Positions 7,969 to 16,097 of a DNA stretch of 54,003 nt are shown piece after piece. How positions within the stretch are numbered: position 1 is the first letter of the stretch; the number at the start of each line of letters is the position of its first letter. Origin of the DNA: Clostridia bacterium (GTDB taxonomy: Bacteria > Bacillota > Clostridia > Oscillospirales > CAG-272); assembly GCA_017533565.1 (NCBI GenBank), contig JAFXHU010000019.1, positions 1 to 54,003 of the forward strand, read 5' to 3'. The notes below the pieces were generated by a model. The model was not told the DNA's origin and searched no databases. It saw only the letters and a list, made by a program, of their open reading frames with translations. Made by a program: the position numbers and the translations under genes.

Positions 7969-8430
7969 ATGAAGAAAAACGTTAGAGAAACGGTAAGAGA
8001 GGCAATACTCCCCACCGTAACCGAGCTTGGTTATCGCATTTGGGACGTCACCTACGGAAAGGTTGGCGCGGATTACCACCTTGAAATCACCATCGACAGC
8101 GATGCGGGTATTTCCATCGACGACTGCGAAAGGGTGCATCGCGCAATCGACCCCATTCTTGACGAGTGCGACCCCATCGAGGGCTTTTATTACCTCGAGG
8201 TTTCCTCCCCGGGAATTGAGAGGGAGCTTCGCACCGAGGAGCATATCAACGCCTGCCTCGGAGAGAGAGTGGAGGCAAAGCTTTTTGCGGCAAACGACGG
8301 AAGAAAGAGCATCGTCGGAACACTTCTTTCCTACGAAAACGGAGCCGTCACTATTGACGAGGACGGAGTTAAAACGTCTATTCTCCGCAGCGATATTTCA
8401 AAGCTTACAACCCTCTACGTAGAGGAATAA
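7969..8430 (+). CDS. rimP: ribosome maturation factor RimP
   Basis: A 153-residue protein of usual RimP length, with the N-terminal alpha/beta domain (YRIWDVTYGKVGADYHLEITID, cut here as WDVTYGKVGADYHLEI) and the conserved YYLEVSSPGIERELR stretch near residues 75-90. A C-terminal SH3-like barrel follows. RimP binds the 30S subunit and aids late assembly around ribosomal proteins S12 and S19. GAAAGGAG lies before the ATG. It is the first gene of the canonical transcription/translation operon. Confidence 0.93.
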   Translation: MKKNVRETVREAILPTVTELGYRIWDVTYGKVGADYHLEITIDSDAGISIDDCERVHRAIDPILDECDPIEGFYYLEVSSPGIERELRTEEHINACLGERVEAKLFAANDGRKSIVGTLLSYENGAVTIDEDGVKTSILRSDISKLTTLYVEE

Positions 8431-8505
8431 AACGGTTTATAAATAATAAATATAGAAAGGAATAGCCGCGCTGCGAAAAACGGCGGGCTACGGTACAACG
8501 GAAAA

Positions 8506-9537
8506 ATGAATGCAGAGTTATTCAACGCCCTTGACGTCCTTGAGAAAGAACACGGTATTCCCAAGGAGTATATGCTGGCAAAAATCGAGGAGGCGCTCGC
8601 AAACGCCTGCAAAAAGGAAATCGGTCCTACCGCAATTATCAGAGTACATCTTGACCCCGTAAAATGCGATATGAAGGTATATCAGCAAAGGAAGGTCGTT
8701 CCCGACGGAGAGGTTGTTGACCCCGTTTCGGAAATCTCCTACTCGGATGCGAAGGCACTTTCCCGCCGTCATAAGCTTGGCGGAGTTGTTGAAACCGAGC
8801 TTAAGACCAAGAATTTCCGCCGCTTCTCCGCCCAGACGGGAAGCCAGATGATTATCCAGGCTATCCGCACCGCGGAGCGCGAAAGACAAACGAAGGAATA
8901 CGAGGATAAGCGCGAGGAGATTATCACCGCCGTGGTTGACAAGGTTGATATGATTACGGGAAATCTTATTCTCGATACGGGTACGGGCTACGCAACGCTT
9001 TTGAAGTCGGAGCAGATTCCCGGCGAGTCCCACGACGTCGGCGACAGAATAAAGGTATTTATCTCCGAGGTTAAAACGGGAGAAACCCGCGGACCTATCG
9101 TTACTCTTTCAAGAACTCACCCCAATTTTGTTAAAAGACTTTTCGAGCTTGAAATCCCCGAGGTACAGGACGGCACCGTTGAGATTAAGGGTGTTGCTCG
9201 CGAGGCGGGCAGCAGAACGAAGATTGCCGTAGCCTCAAAGGATGAAAACGTTGATGCCGTCGGCTCCTGTATCGGTAGAAACGGTATGAGAATACAGGCG
9301 GTTCTCGACGAGCTTTCGGGAGAGAGAATAGACGTAATCAAATATAGCGAGAATATCGAGGAATATATTGCGGAGGCGCTCTCTCCTGCGAAGGTAATAT
9401 CCGTCGTTATGGACGGCGAGCGTTCCTGCAGAGTCACCGTTTCCCCCGATCAGCTTTCACTCGCTATCGGAAAGGCGGGAGAGAATGCAAAGCTCGTTGC
9501 CCGTCTTACCGGCTGCAAGATAGATATTAAATCCTAA
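8506..9537 (+). CDS. nusA: transcription termination/antitermination factor NusA
   Basis: A 343-residue NusA of the short Gram-positive type. The N-terminal RNA-polymerase-binding domain (about 1-125) is followed by an S1 domain (about 135-200), then KH1 and KH2 (about 200-343) with IGRNGMRIQAV and IGKAGENAKLVARLTG as the GXXG-type loops. The acidic C-terminal repeats of proteobacterial NusA are absent, as expected for Firmicutes. It modulates pausing and termination by RNA polymerase. The ribosome-binding site is weak (ACGGAAAA). The last base of its stop is shared with the ylxR start (TAATG). Confidence 0.94.
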   Translation: MNAELFNALDVLEKEHGIPKEYMLAKIEEALANACKKEIGPTAIIRVHLDPVKCDMKVYQQRKVVPDGEVVDPVSEISYSDAKALSRRHKLGGVVETELKTKNFRRFSAQTGSQMIIQAIRTAERERQTKEYEDKREEIITAVVDKVDMITGNLILDTGTGYATLLKSEQIPGESHDVGDRIKVFISEVKTGETRGPIVTLSRTHPNFVKRLFELEIPEVQDGTVEIKGVAREAGSRTKIAVASKDENVDAVGSCIGRNGMRIQAVLDELSGERIDVIKYSENIEEYIAEALSPAKVISVVMDGERSCRVTVSPDQLSLAIGKAGENAKLVARLTGCKIDIKS

Positions 9538-9821
9538 TGAAGTCAAATAGCTCTAACGTACGCAAAGCACCTGTAAGGCGTTGCACGGGATGCGCGGAGC
9601 ATTTCCCGAAAAACGAGCTTATCAGAGTGGTAAGAACACCCGAAGGGGAGGTTTTGCTCGACCTTACGGGTAAGAAATCGGGTAGGGGCGCATATATATG
9701 TAAGAGTGCGTCCTGTCTTAAAAAGGCGAGAAAATCAAGAAGGCTTGAAACCTCGCTCGAATGTGCGATATCCGATGAGGTGTACGATAGAATGGAGGTG
9801 GAAATTTCCCGTGCGGAATGA
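9537..9821 (+). CDS. ylxR: YlxR-family RNA-binding protein (RnpM-like)
   Basis: A 94-residue DUF448 protein, with the family's RRCTGC (near 14-19) and the GRGAYICKSASCL strand-loop (near 50-62). In Bacillus and other Firmicutes this protein binds RNA and has been reported to modulate RNase P. It starts on the last base of the nusA stop, indicating coupling, and overlaps the next gene. Position between nusA and the L7Ae-like gene is the standard Firmicutes order. Confidence 0.9.
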   Translation: MKSNSSNVRKAPVRRCTGCAEHFPKNELIRVVRTPEGEVLLDLTGKKSGRGAYICKSASCLKKARKSRRLETSLECAISDEVYDRMEVEISRAE

Positions 9822-10137
9822 TGAAAATTCAACACGGGTGCGTGGGATGCTTGGCCTTGCTATGAGAGCGGGCAGGGTTATCATCGGAACGGAGCAGGTT
9901 TGCGTTGCCCTTAAAAAAGGGAAGATAAAGCTTGCCCTCGTCGCGCGCGATGCCTCCCCGTCCACAAAGAAAAGGATTGCCGTTAAATGCGAGTTTTACG
10001 GCGTGAGCTTAAAAGAGATACAAATTGATGCGGCGGAGCTTGGCGACCTGCTTGGAAAGACCTACGCCCCTGCGGTTGTGGGAGTTGCCGACGACGGCTT
10101 TGCAAGGGAGCTTATCCTCGCGTCAAAATCAGAATGA
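9811..10137 (+). CDS. ylxQ: L7Ae-family K-turn RNA-binding protein (YlxQ)
   Basis: A 108-residue L7Ae/L30e/S12e/Gadd45 fold protein. RGMLGLAMRAGRVIIGTEQV (near 12-31) and the KLALVARDASPSTKKRI region (near 39-55) are the RNA-binding face. Such proteins bind kink-turns; the physiological target of YlxQ is not settled. I chose a GTG start at 9811, which overlaps ylxR by 11 nt, because GGAGGT stands 11 nt upstream. The next GTG at 9838 has no ribosome-binding site. A near copy of the recurrent decamer (TTCAACACGGGTG) lies at 9829. Confidence 0.88.
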   Translation: MRNDENSTRVRGMLGLAMRAGRVIIGTEQVCVALKKGKIKLALVARDASPSTKKRIAVKCEFYGVSLKEIQIDAAELGDLLGKTYAPAVVGVADDGFARELILASKSE

Positions 10138-10173
10138 AAGGAAGTTTCTTAATCTGAAGAAACGGTGGCATAT

Positions 10174-13128
10174 ATGGCAAAGAATATGAAGATCACGGAT
10201 CTTTCACGCGACTTTTCAATGAAGTCAAAGGATGTTTGCGACGCCTTTCGCGAAATCGGTGTTGAAAAGAACAGCGGAGGTGCGGTGTCGGATGCGGAAT
10301 TTGAGAGCTTTATGAATCATATAACCTCGAAGCATCAGATATCCGATATCGACGCATATATCGACGGAAAGATTTCTATACGTACTAAAAACGCAGCGCC
10401 GAAGGCAGAGCCGAAGCCCGCACCGAAGGCGGAAGCAAAGCCCGAAGCGAAGGCAGAGGCAAAGCCTGCGGCAGCTCCCGCACAAAAGACGGAGCCGAAG
10501 CCAGAGGCAAAGCCTGCACCGAAGGCAGAGCCGAAGCCCGAGGCAAAGCCGAGGGAAAATGCACAGGCGGAGGCTCCTCGCCGTGCCGAGGACAGCCGCG
10601 CGGCAAGACCCGACGGCAAGCAGGGACAGAATAACGGCCGTCCCGCGGCAAACGGTGCGGGAAATCAGAGAAGCGACGGTCGCAGAGGTGATAACCGCGA
10701 CGCACGCGACAGAAACGGTTACCAGGGACAGCGCGACAGATATTCCGCAGCTCCGTCCTCCGACCTGTTTGCAAAGCGCCGTGAAAATATGAACAAGAAT
10801 GCCGAGGGCGGCTACCGCAAGCCCGACGGACAGCGTCCCGCACAGGGCGCAAAGCCGCAGCAGGGCAATAACGCCAACCGCCCCCAGCCGACGCAGCCCG
10901 TAAAGCCCGTCGCACCCGCGCCCGCACCCTCCGCGAATACCGCAAGACCCGCACAGCAGGCACAGCAGGCGGCTCTTGAGAAGAAGCAAAAGGCACAGGA
11001 AAACGCAGCAAAGGCAGCCGCTCCCGCCCCCAAAAAGGAGGAGAAGAAGCAGGCGCAGAAGCAGCAGTATAAGACAATCACTCCCGCCGTTAATTCGTCT
11101 AACGTAAAGGGCGGAGTTAATATCGGCGCAGAGCATGCTCCCGCAACCGCACCGGGTAAGAGAGTCGTTGACCTCCGCACCTCCGACGTTGACCTTTCCA
11201 AATACGATGACAGATACAACGATAAGTATATGGGCATCGCAAGAGGCACCGACAACACCCAGTCCAAGACCAAGCTTAAGAAGCAGGATAACAAGGGACA
11301 GAATCAGAAGGGTGCAAAGGATAAGGAAAGAGCCGCGAAGGAGAAGATGAAGCGCCTTGAGGCAGAGCGCGCGAGAGCAAAGCAGCTTGAGGTTACGATT
11401 CCGGAGGAAATCACCGTATCCGACTTTGCCGCGAGAATTAAGAAAAGCTCGGGCGAGGTTATCAAAAAGCTTATGATGATGGGCGAAATGAAGGGTATGA
11501 ACGACGTCATCGACTTTGGCACTGCCGAGGTTATCGCCGACGAATTCGGCGTAAAGGTACACAAGGAGGTCGTCGTTACCATTGAGGAAAGGCTCTTTAC
11601 CGAGGCGGAGGATAACGAGGAGGATCTCGTAGAGAGAGCGCCCGTTGTCTGCGTAATGGGTCACGTTGACCACGGTAAGACCTCTATCCTTGACGCAATC
11701 CGTCACACTAACGTAACCCGCGGAGAGGCGGGCGGTATTACACAGGCAATCGGTGCATACCGTGTTAAAATTAACGGAAAGGACATCACCTTCCTCGATA
11801 CCCCCGGTCACGAGGCGTTTACCGCAATGCGTATGAGAGGTGCGCAGTCCACCGATATCGCAATACTCGTCGTTGCCGCAGATGACGGCGTAATGCCGCA
11901 GACGGTAGAGGCTATCAACCACGCAAAGGCGGCGGGCATCGATATTATCGTAGCAATTAACAAGATGGATAAGCCTACGGCAAATCCCGATAACGTTCTT
12001 AACCAGCTTACCACCTACGAGCTTGTTCCCGAGGCTTGGGGCGGTGACGTAATCACCGTGCCCTGTTCCGCACATACCAAAATGGGTATAGAGGACCTTC
12101 TTGAAAGCGTGCTTCTCGTTGCGGAGGTAAAGGAGCTTCGTGCCAACCCCAAAAAGAGAGCAAAGGGTATCGTTATCGAGTCGAAGCTTGATAAGGGACG
12201 CGGTCCCGTTGCGACAATTCTCGTTCAAAACGGTACGCTTCGCCAGGGTGACTACGTAATCGTCGGCACATCGACGGGTAGAGTAAGAGCAATGGTTGAC
12301 CATAACGGTAAAACCGTAAAGGAGGCCGGACCCTCCGTTCCCGTTGAGATTATCGGTCTTGACGACGTTCCGCAGGCGGGCGACGAGCTTAACGCGGTAG
12401 AGGACGAGAAGATGGCAAGAAACCTTGCCGACCAACGCCGTGAAAAGCAGCGCCAGGAGATTCTCGCGGCAAATTCCCGCGTAAACCTCGACGACCTGTT
12501 CTCCCGTATTTCGGAGGGTGTACAGACGCTTAACATTATCGTAAAGGCGGATGTTGCAGGCTCCTGCGAGGCGGTGAAGGCTTCACTTCTTAAGCTCTCC
12601 AACGACGAGGTTAAGGTAAATATTATCCACACCGCGGTAGGCGGTATCACCGAAAACGACGTTATGCTCGCATCCGCATCCGATGCAATCATCGTCGGCT
12701 TTAACGTAAGACCCGACCGTAACGCTCTTGAAAGCGCGGAGCGCAACGGTGTTGACATTCGTACTCACCGCATTATCTACGAGATTATCGACGAGATAGA
12801 GGCGGCAATGAAGGGTATGCTTGCTCCCGAGTTTAAGGAGGTTATCCTCGGTCACGCGGAGGTGCGCCAAACCATCAAGGTTCCGGGCGTCGGAATTATC
12901 GCGGGCTGCTACGTTCAGGACGGAAAGATTACGAGAAACGCATCGATTCGTATCGTTCGCGACGGTATCGTTATCTTCGAGGATAAGATTGCATCCTTGC
13001 GCAGATTCAAGGACGACGTTAAGGAGGTTAACTCCGGCTACGAGTGCGGCGTCGGCATTGAAAAGTTCAACGATATAAGAGAGGGCGACTCTCTCGAAGC
13101 ATTCATAATGGAGGAGGTAAAGAGATAA
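10174..13128 (+). CDS. infB: translation initiation factor IF-2
   Basis: A 984-residue IF-2 that delivers initiator tRNA to the 30S subunit and drives subunit joining by GTP hydrolysis. An N-terminal IF2N module (about 1-55) is followed by a long low-complexity Ala/Pro/Lys/Glu region (about 70-370), part of it a repeat of the type [11 protein letters not shown] second IF2N module lies near 400-450. The G domain contains GHVDHGKT (496-503), DTPGH and NKMDK. Domains II to IV follow. ATG at 10174 is preferred because GGTGG lies 5 nt upstream; a GTG at 10165 in the same frame is the alternative. It ends the operon: rbfA and truB do not follow. Confidence 0.95.
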   Translation: MAKNMKITDLSRDFSMKSKDVCDAFREIGVEKNSGGAVSDAEFESFMNHITSKHQISDIDAYIDGKISIRTKNAAPKAEPKPAPKAEAKPEAKAEAKPAAAPAQKTEPKPEAKPAPKAEPKPEAKPRENAQAEAPRRAEDSRAARPDGKQGQNNGRPAANGAGNQRSDGRRGDNRDARDRNGYQGQRDRYSAAPSSDLFAKRRENMNKNAEGGYRKPDGQRPAQGAKPQQGNNANRPQPTQPVKPVAPAPAPSANTARPAQQAQQAALEKKQKAQENAAKAAAPAPKKEEKKQAQKQQYKTITPAVNSSNVKGGVNIGAEHAPATAPGKRVVDLRTSDVDLSKYDDRYNDKYMGIARGTDNTQSKTKLKKQDNKGQNQKGAKDKERAAKEKMKRLEAERARAKQLEVTIPEEITVSDFAARIKKSSGEVIKKLMMMGEMKGMNDVIDFGTAEVIADEFGVKVHKEVVVTIEERLFTEAEDNEEDLVERAPVVCVMGHVDHGKTSILDAIRHTNVTRGEAGGITQAIGAYRVKINGKDITFLDTPGHEAFTAMRMRGAQSTDIAILVVAADDGVMPQTVEAINHAKAAGIDIIVAINKMDKPTANPDNVLNQLTTYELVPEAWGGDVITVPCSAHTKMGIEDLLESVLLVAEVKELRANPKKRAKGIVIESKLDKGRGPVATILVQNGTLRQGDYVIVGTSTGRVRAMVDHNGKTVKEAGPSVPVEIIGLDDVPQAGDELNAVEDEKMARNLADQRREKQRQEILAANSRVNLDDLFSRISEGVQTLNIIVKADVAGSCEAVKASLLKLSNDEVKVNIIHTAVGGITENDVMLASASDAIIVGFNVRPDRNALESAERNGVDIRTHRIIYEIIDEIEAAMKGMLAPEFKEVILGHAEVRQTIKVPGVGIIAGCYVQDGKITRNASIRIVRDGIVIFEDKIASLRRFKDDVKEVNSGYECGVGIEKFNDIREGDSLEAFIMEEVKR

Positions 13129-13145
13129 TCTCTCTTTTCTCCGAC

Positions 13146-13179
13146 AAAAAAGGCTTGCCGATTTTGGCAAGCCTTTTTT
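13146..13179 (+). terminator. intrinsic terminator after infB
   Basis: AAAAAAGGCTTGCC pairs with GGCAAGCCTTTTTT around a GATTTT loop. It is nearly symmetric and could also serve the minus-strand gene ending at 13227. Confidence 0.92.
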
Positions 13180-13226
13180 AATTGCTTATTGTGGAAAAAT
13201 ATAATTTAATTTAACACGGGAGGGGG

Positions 13227-14195
13227 CTAATCCTCGTCATTCGGGTAATTCTCCGCTTGGTCAAAGGAGTCGGTTGTCGGATATTTATGCCCGATTTCGT
13301 AAACTAAAGTGTACAAAGGGGAATAGTAAACTTCATCGTCGTCGCTTTTATATCCCGCACCGTTGTTGTCGCCGGTAAGCAGGTAGCTCGCCTCGTAGGA
13401 TATGCAGGTAGGCACTCCGATTAAAAGAGGGGTGCTAACTCGCTTGTCGCCCTTCCATCTAAAAACGTTGTAGCCTACGATAACCCCGTCGTCAACTATG
13501 TAGGATTCAATTCGTGCAAAATCTGTTATAAAGTCACAGGGGTAAAAGGTTGAGCAGGCGATGTGAGGATAAAAGTCGTGTATATCCGACGAAAGCGATT
13601 CGTGGCTGATTAGGAGAGATTTCGCCTGCTCAAGAAGCGACTTACCCCTTGCTCTTTCGCGGTAACCGGGTACGAGATTCGGCGTGCCCATATCGGGCGT
13701 GTATGCTACGGTTCTTTTCTCCGCCGACTCGGGAAGATTGTATTTCACGTTACGCACACCCGCAAACGCGTTATCCTTAACGGTGTCGAGCTTTTCAAGG
13801 CTCAAAAGTGTAATTTCTTCAATACCGCTTTCGAAAAAGGCACAGCCGCCGATGTATTTTACGTTCTTCGGAATTGTAATCGAGCGCAAGGAGCGACAGC
13901 CGTAAAACGCCTCGTCCTCAATCTCGGTTATGCTGTCGGGAAGGCTTACGCTTTCAAGCTGCTCAAGACCCGTAAAGCCGCCAAAGTCCTTTAACCCCTC
14001 GGGAAGCCTCACCGTCCTTAAATTTTTAAATTTTGAAAAAACGTCGGAGCAAATGCTCTGCACGCCATCGGAAATTTCAATCTCGGTTACCTTGTCGTAG
14101 TCCCTTCCGCTTGCGGTGTAAATATCCCAAATAAACCTTACCGGCTCTACTTCTCCGTTGGGGATTATTTCTCTGAATTTATAAACCAATTTCAT
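13227..14195 (-). CDS. BspA-type leucine-rich-repeat protein, probably cytoplasmic
   Basis: A 322-residue protein. About residues 35-165 carry LRR_5 (BspA/TpLRR) repeats, for example SVSLPDSITEIEDEAFYGC and ITIPKNVKYIGGCAFFES, each about 23 residues. The remaining 150 residues (YKSDDDEVYYSPLYTLVYEI near the end) form a domain I do not recognise. There is no signal peptide, unlike the surface-exposed BspA proteins. AAGGAG lies about 8 nt before the ATG. It begins 70 nt after the glycosylase gene on the same strand and may be co-transcribed with it. One exact copy of ATTTAACACG is 9 nt past its stop (13209-13218). Confidence 0.75.
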   Translation of the reverse strand: MKLVYKFREIIPNGEVEPVRFIWDIYTASGRDYDKVTEIEISDGVQSICSDVFSKFKNLRTVRLPEGLKDFGGFTGLEQLESVSLPDSITEIEDEAFYGCRSLRSITIPKNVKYIGGCAFFESGIEEITLLSLEKLDTVKDNAFAGVRNVKYNLPESAEKRTVAYTPDMGTPNLVPGYRERARGKSLLEQAKSLLISHESLSSDIHDFYPHIACSTFYPCDFITDFARIESYIVDDGVIVGYNVFRWKGDKRVSTPLLIGVPTCISYEASYLLTGDNNGAGYKSDDDEVYYSPLYTLVYEIGHKYPTTDSFDQAENYPNDED

Positions 14196-14265
14196 TGACC
14201 TTGCTCCTTTTTCGTAAATATTCTTTCAATCGTTACAGCATTGCTTTTGTATTTGGTTAAGAGAG

Positions 14266-15210
14266 TCAGCCGTTTTCTATATTCCTTATATAATGGAATA
14301 TGTACTGCTGTGCAATTCCCGCATATCTGCCGAGGGTCGCGGGGTCGAGCCTTCCGTCAAAGTAGGTATCAATCGCACGCTTCATCCATACGTCAATCGG
14401 GAAAGCCTCTAAATTTGCAAAGCCGAATAGTGCGACACAGGAGGCAACCTTGTCACCGACGCCCTTGATTTGCTTAAGACATTCCACCGTGTGGGTGTAG
14501 CTCCTTGCCGCCGCGATTTTTTCAAGATTTACGCGACCCGTGGCAACGGCATCCGCCGCCGCCAGAATATAGCCGTAGCGAAAGCCAGGCTTCGACGGGA
14601 GCAGTCCCTCGGGCTTTTCAAGTATTTGCTCCGCCGTCGGAAAGGTGTAGCATCTTCCGCATTTTTTGCATTTTTCTTCACACGGGGTGCCGTCAATCAC
14701 CGAAAGCGGACATTTTTCGCCCCCGCCGTTTTGTAAATAAATGTTTACACCGTACTCGGCGCATATTTCGCGGACAATCTTCCGTATTCTCGGAATGTTG
14801 TTGTTTTGGCTGATTATAAATGAAACGAGAGCCTCCCACGGGTCCTGCTTTAAAATCGCAATACCGCCCGCGCACTGTGCCGCCGATTTTAGCCACTCGC
14901 TGTCGGTGTGGCGGAGAATATCCGCCTTTACCTCGGATAAATCCGTATCGAGCGAAAAGAAGCCGCGCGCAACCCCCTCGAAAGCCTCGTCGGTCATATT
15001 GAAGAAAAGAAGCTCTCCGCGTTCCCTTTGCCCGACCTCAATAATAACGCCTCCGACGGGAATTCTGTATTCCGCGGTGCATTCGCTCTCAATTCGCTCG
15101 TAGCGAAAGCACTGCCCGCACTCCATAGTGTCGCACAGGTCGTATTCGCCAAGCCCCGTAACCGCTATGCAGCTTCTACCGAAAACATTCGCTGTTTTTT
15201 TCTCAAACAT
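14266..15210 (-). CDS. ogg: 8-oxoguanine DNA glycosylase (OGG1-type, HhH-GPD) with a Cys-rich insertion
   Basis: A 314-residue bifunctional DNA glycosylase/AP lyase that excises oxidised guanine. The N-terminal OGG domain includes GQCFRYERI (near 32-40). SQNNNIPRIRK (134-144) matches the family's asparagine-rich stretch. The helix-hairpin-helix IKGVGDKVASC gives the Schiff-base lysine K254, and FPIDVWMKR gives the catalytic aspartate D273. Residues 160-187 hold an insertion with five cysteines (C167, C177, C181, C184, C187) just before YTFPTAEQIL, which I do not expect in this family and which could bind metal. A GTAAACA-type motif at 14730-14749 encodes the start of this insertion. Promoter at 15280-15308. 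Confidence 0.87.
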   Translation of the reverse strand: MFEKKTANVFGRSCIAVTGLGEYDLCDTMECGQCFRYERIESECTAEYRIPVGGVIIEVGQRERGELLFFNMTDEAFEGVARGFFSLDTDLSEVKADILRHTDSEWLKSAAQCAGGIAILKQDPWEALVSFIISQNNNIPRIRKIVREICAEYGVNIYLQNGGGEKCPLSVIDGTPCEEKCKKCGRCYTFPTAEQILEKPEGLLPSKPGFRYGYILAAADAVATGRVNLEKIAAARSYTHTVECLKQIKGVGDKVASCVALFGFANLEAFPIDVWMKRAIDTYFDGRLDPATLGRYAGIAQQYIFHYIRNIENG

Positions 15211-15224
15211 TTTTTATCTACCTC

Positions 15225-15253
15225 TTGAAAACCGAAGGAAATTGTTGTATAAT
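15225..15253 (+). promoter_or_regulatory. sigma-A promoter of the DUF6062/YhaN-like pair
   Basis: TTGAAA (15225-15230), 17 bp, TATAAT (15248-15253), giving a start near 15260. Confidence 0.8.
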
Positions 15254-15263
15254 AAATTCGTAC

Positions 15264-15283
15264 AAATATATTTAAATATATTT
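15264..15283. promoter_or_regulatory. 20-bp perfect palindrome between two overlapping promoters
   Basis: AAATATATTTAAATATATTT is its own reverse complement. It follows the plus-strand start site by a few bases and overlaps the minus-strand -10, so it is placed where one bound repressor could control both directions. It is A/T-only, so chance is not excluded. Confidence 0.45.
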
Positions 15284-15308
15284 TAACACATTTTTCGTCA
15301 TTTTTCAA
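15280..15308 (-). promoter_or_regulatory. extended -10 promoter of the glycosylase gene
   Basis: Minus strand: TTGAAA (15303-15308), 17 bp, TGT-TAAAAT (-10 at 15280-15285). Confidence 0.75.
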
Positions 15309-15346
15309 GGGGCGGCGGCTCGTTTTTTGCCGCGTAAGGAGGTATT

Positions 15347-16063
15347 TTGGAGCAAATTTATATGATACCCGTAACCGAGGCTTTTGAAGCCACGGCGGGA
15401 AAGCCCGAATGCGGCTGTCCGCTTTGCCGTCTTTACAAAAAGCTGCAGGAGGACGAGCTTGATATTATCCTCGGCGCGTCGATGATGGAGCCGGATATAC
15501 GGATTAAAACGAATGAGCAGGGCTTTTGCCTTACTCACTACAATATGATGCTCGGCAGACGGCGTATGCTCGGTATGGGGCTTATGATGGAAAGCCATCT
15601 TGCGGAGGTTGAAAAAAAGCTTCGCGGACCCGCCGTCCTCGGTGACAGGCGAGCCTCCGCACTCAACGCACTCGGCAGGCTTGAATGCGATTGCTACGTT
15701 TGCGGAAGAATAGAGAAAAACCTCGCCGCAATGGTATCTACCGCCGTCCTCCTTTGGGACAGCGATTATAACGGCTTCCGAAAGCTTTTTGAAAAGCAGC
15801 CGTGGTTTTGTATGCCGCATTACCGCGCTATGCTCGAGTATGCGTCGAAAAAGCTTTCAAAGAAAAGCTATCACCCCTTTTACGACGCCGCCTACGCAAT
15901 TCAGGAGCGTTATTTAAAGGAGCTTTCGGGCGACGTTTCCTGGTTTTGCAAAAAGTTCGATTACCGCTACGACGAGGAGCCTTGGTACAATTCGAAGGAC
16001 TCCGTAAAGCGGGCAATACGCTTCCTCGGCGGCTCGTTTGGCGAGGAGGATAACGGAAAATGA
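15347..16063 (+). CDS. DUF6062-family cysteine-rich protein
   Basis: A 238-residue soluble protein with repeated Cys/His pairs: CGCPLC (22-27), GFCLTHY (near 59-65), CDCYVC (near 114-119) and WFCMPHY (near 152-158). This spacing fits DUF6062, common in Clostridia and of unknown function; it resembles two metal-binding half-sites. I place the start at TTG 15347, four bases after AAGGAGG (15336-15342). The first ATG (15361) is too far from that site. The stop is 35 nt before the YhaN-like gene, so the two are likely one operon. Confidence 0.75.
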   Translation: MEQIYMIPVTEAFEATAGKPECGCPLCRLYKKLQEDELDIILGASMMEPDIRIKTNEQGFCLTHYNMMLGRRRMLGMGLMMESHLAEVEKKLRGPAVLGDRRASALNALGRLECDCYVCGRIEKNLAAMVSTAVLLWDSDYNGFRKLFEKQPWFCMPHYRAMLEYASKKLSKKSYHPFYDAAYAIQERYLKELSGDVSWFCKKFDYRYDEEPWYNSKDSVKRAIRFLGGSFGEEDNGK

Positions 16064-16097
16064 TTAGAATAATTTATCTGTGGGAGGGCTTTACCAA

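Noticed and set aside
10380-10560. repetitive GCAGAGCCGAAGCCC-type DNA in infB as a mobile or CRISPR repeat
   Set aside because: It is in frame and encodes the Lys/Ala/Glu/Pro low-complexity linker usual in IF-2.
10225-12435. 736-codon minus-strand open frame across infB
   Set aside because: It is the antisense of infB, has no ribosome-binding site, and its Leu/Cys/Arg-rich product is typical of a shadow frame.
13186-13226. small gene between the infB terminator and the LRR gene
   Set aside because: Only 41 bases, A/T-rich, no ribosome-binding site; it contains one decamer copy only.
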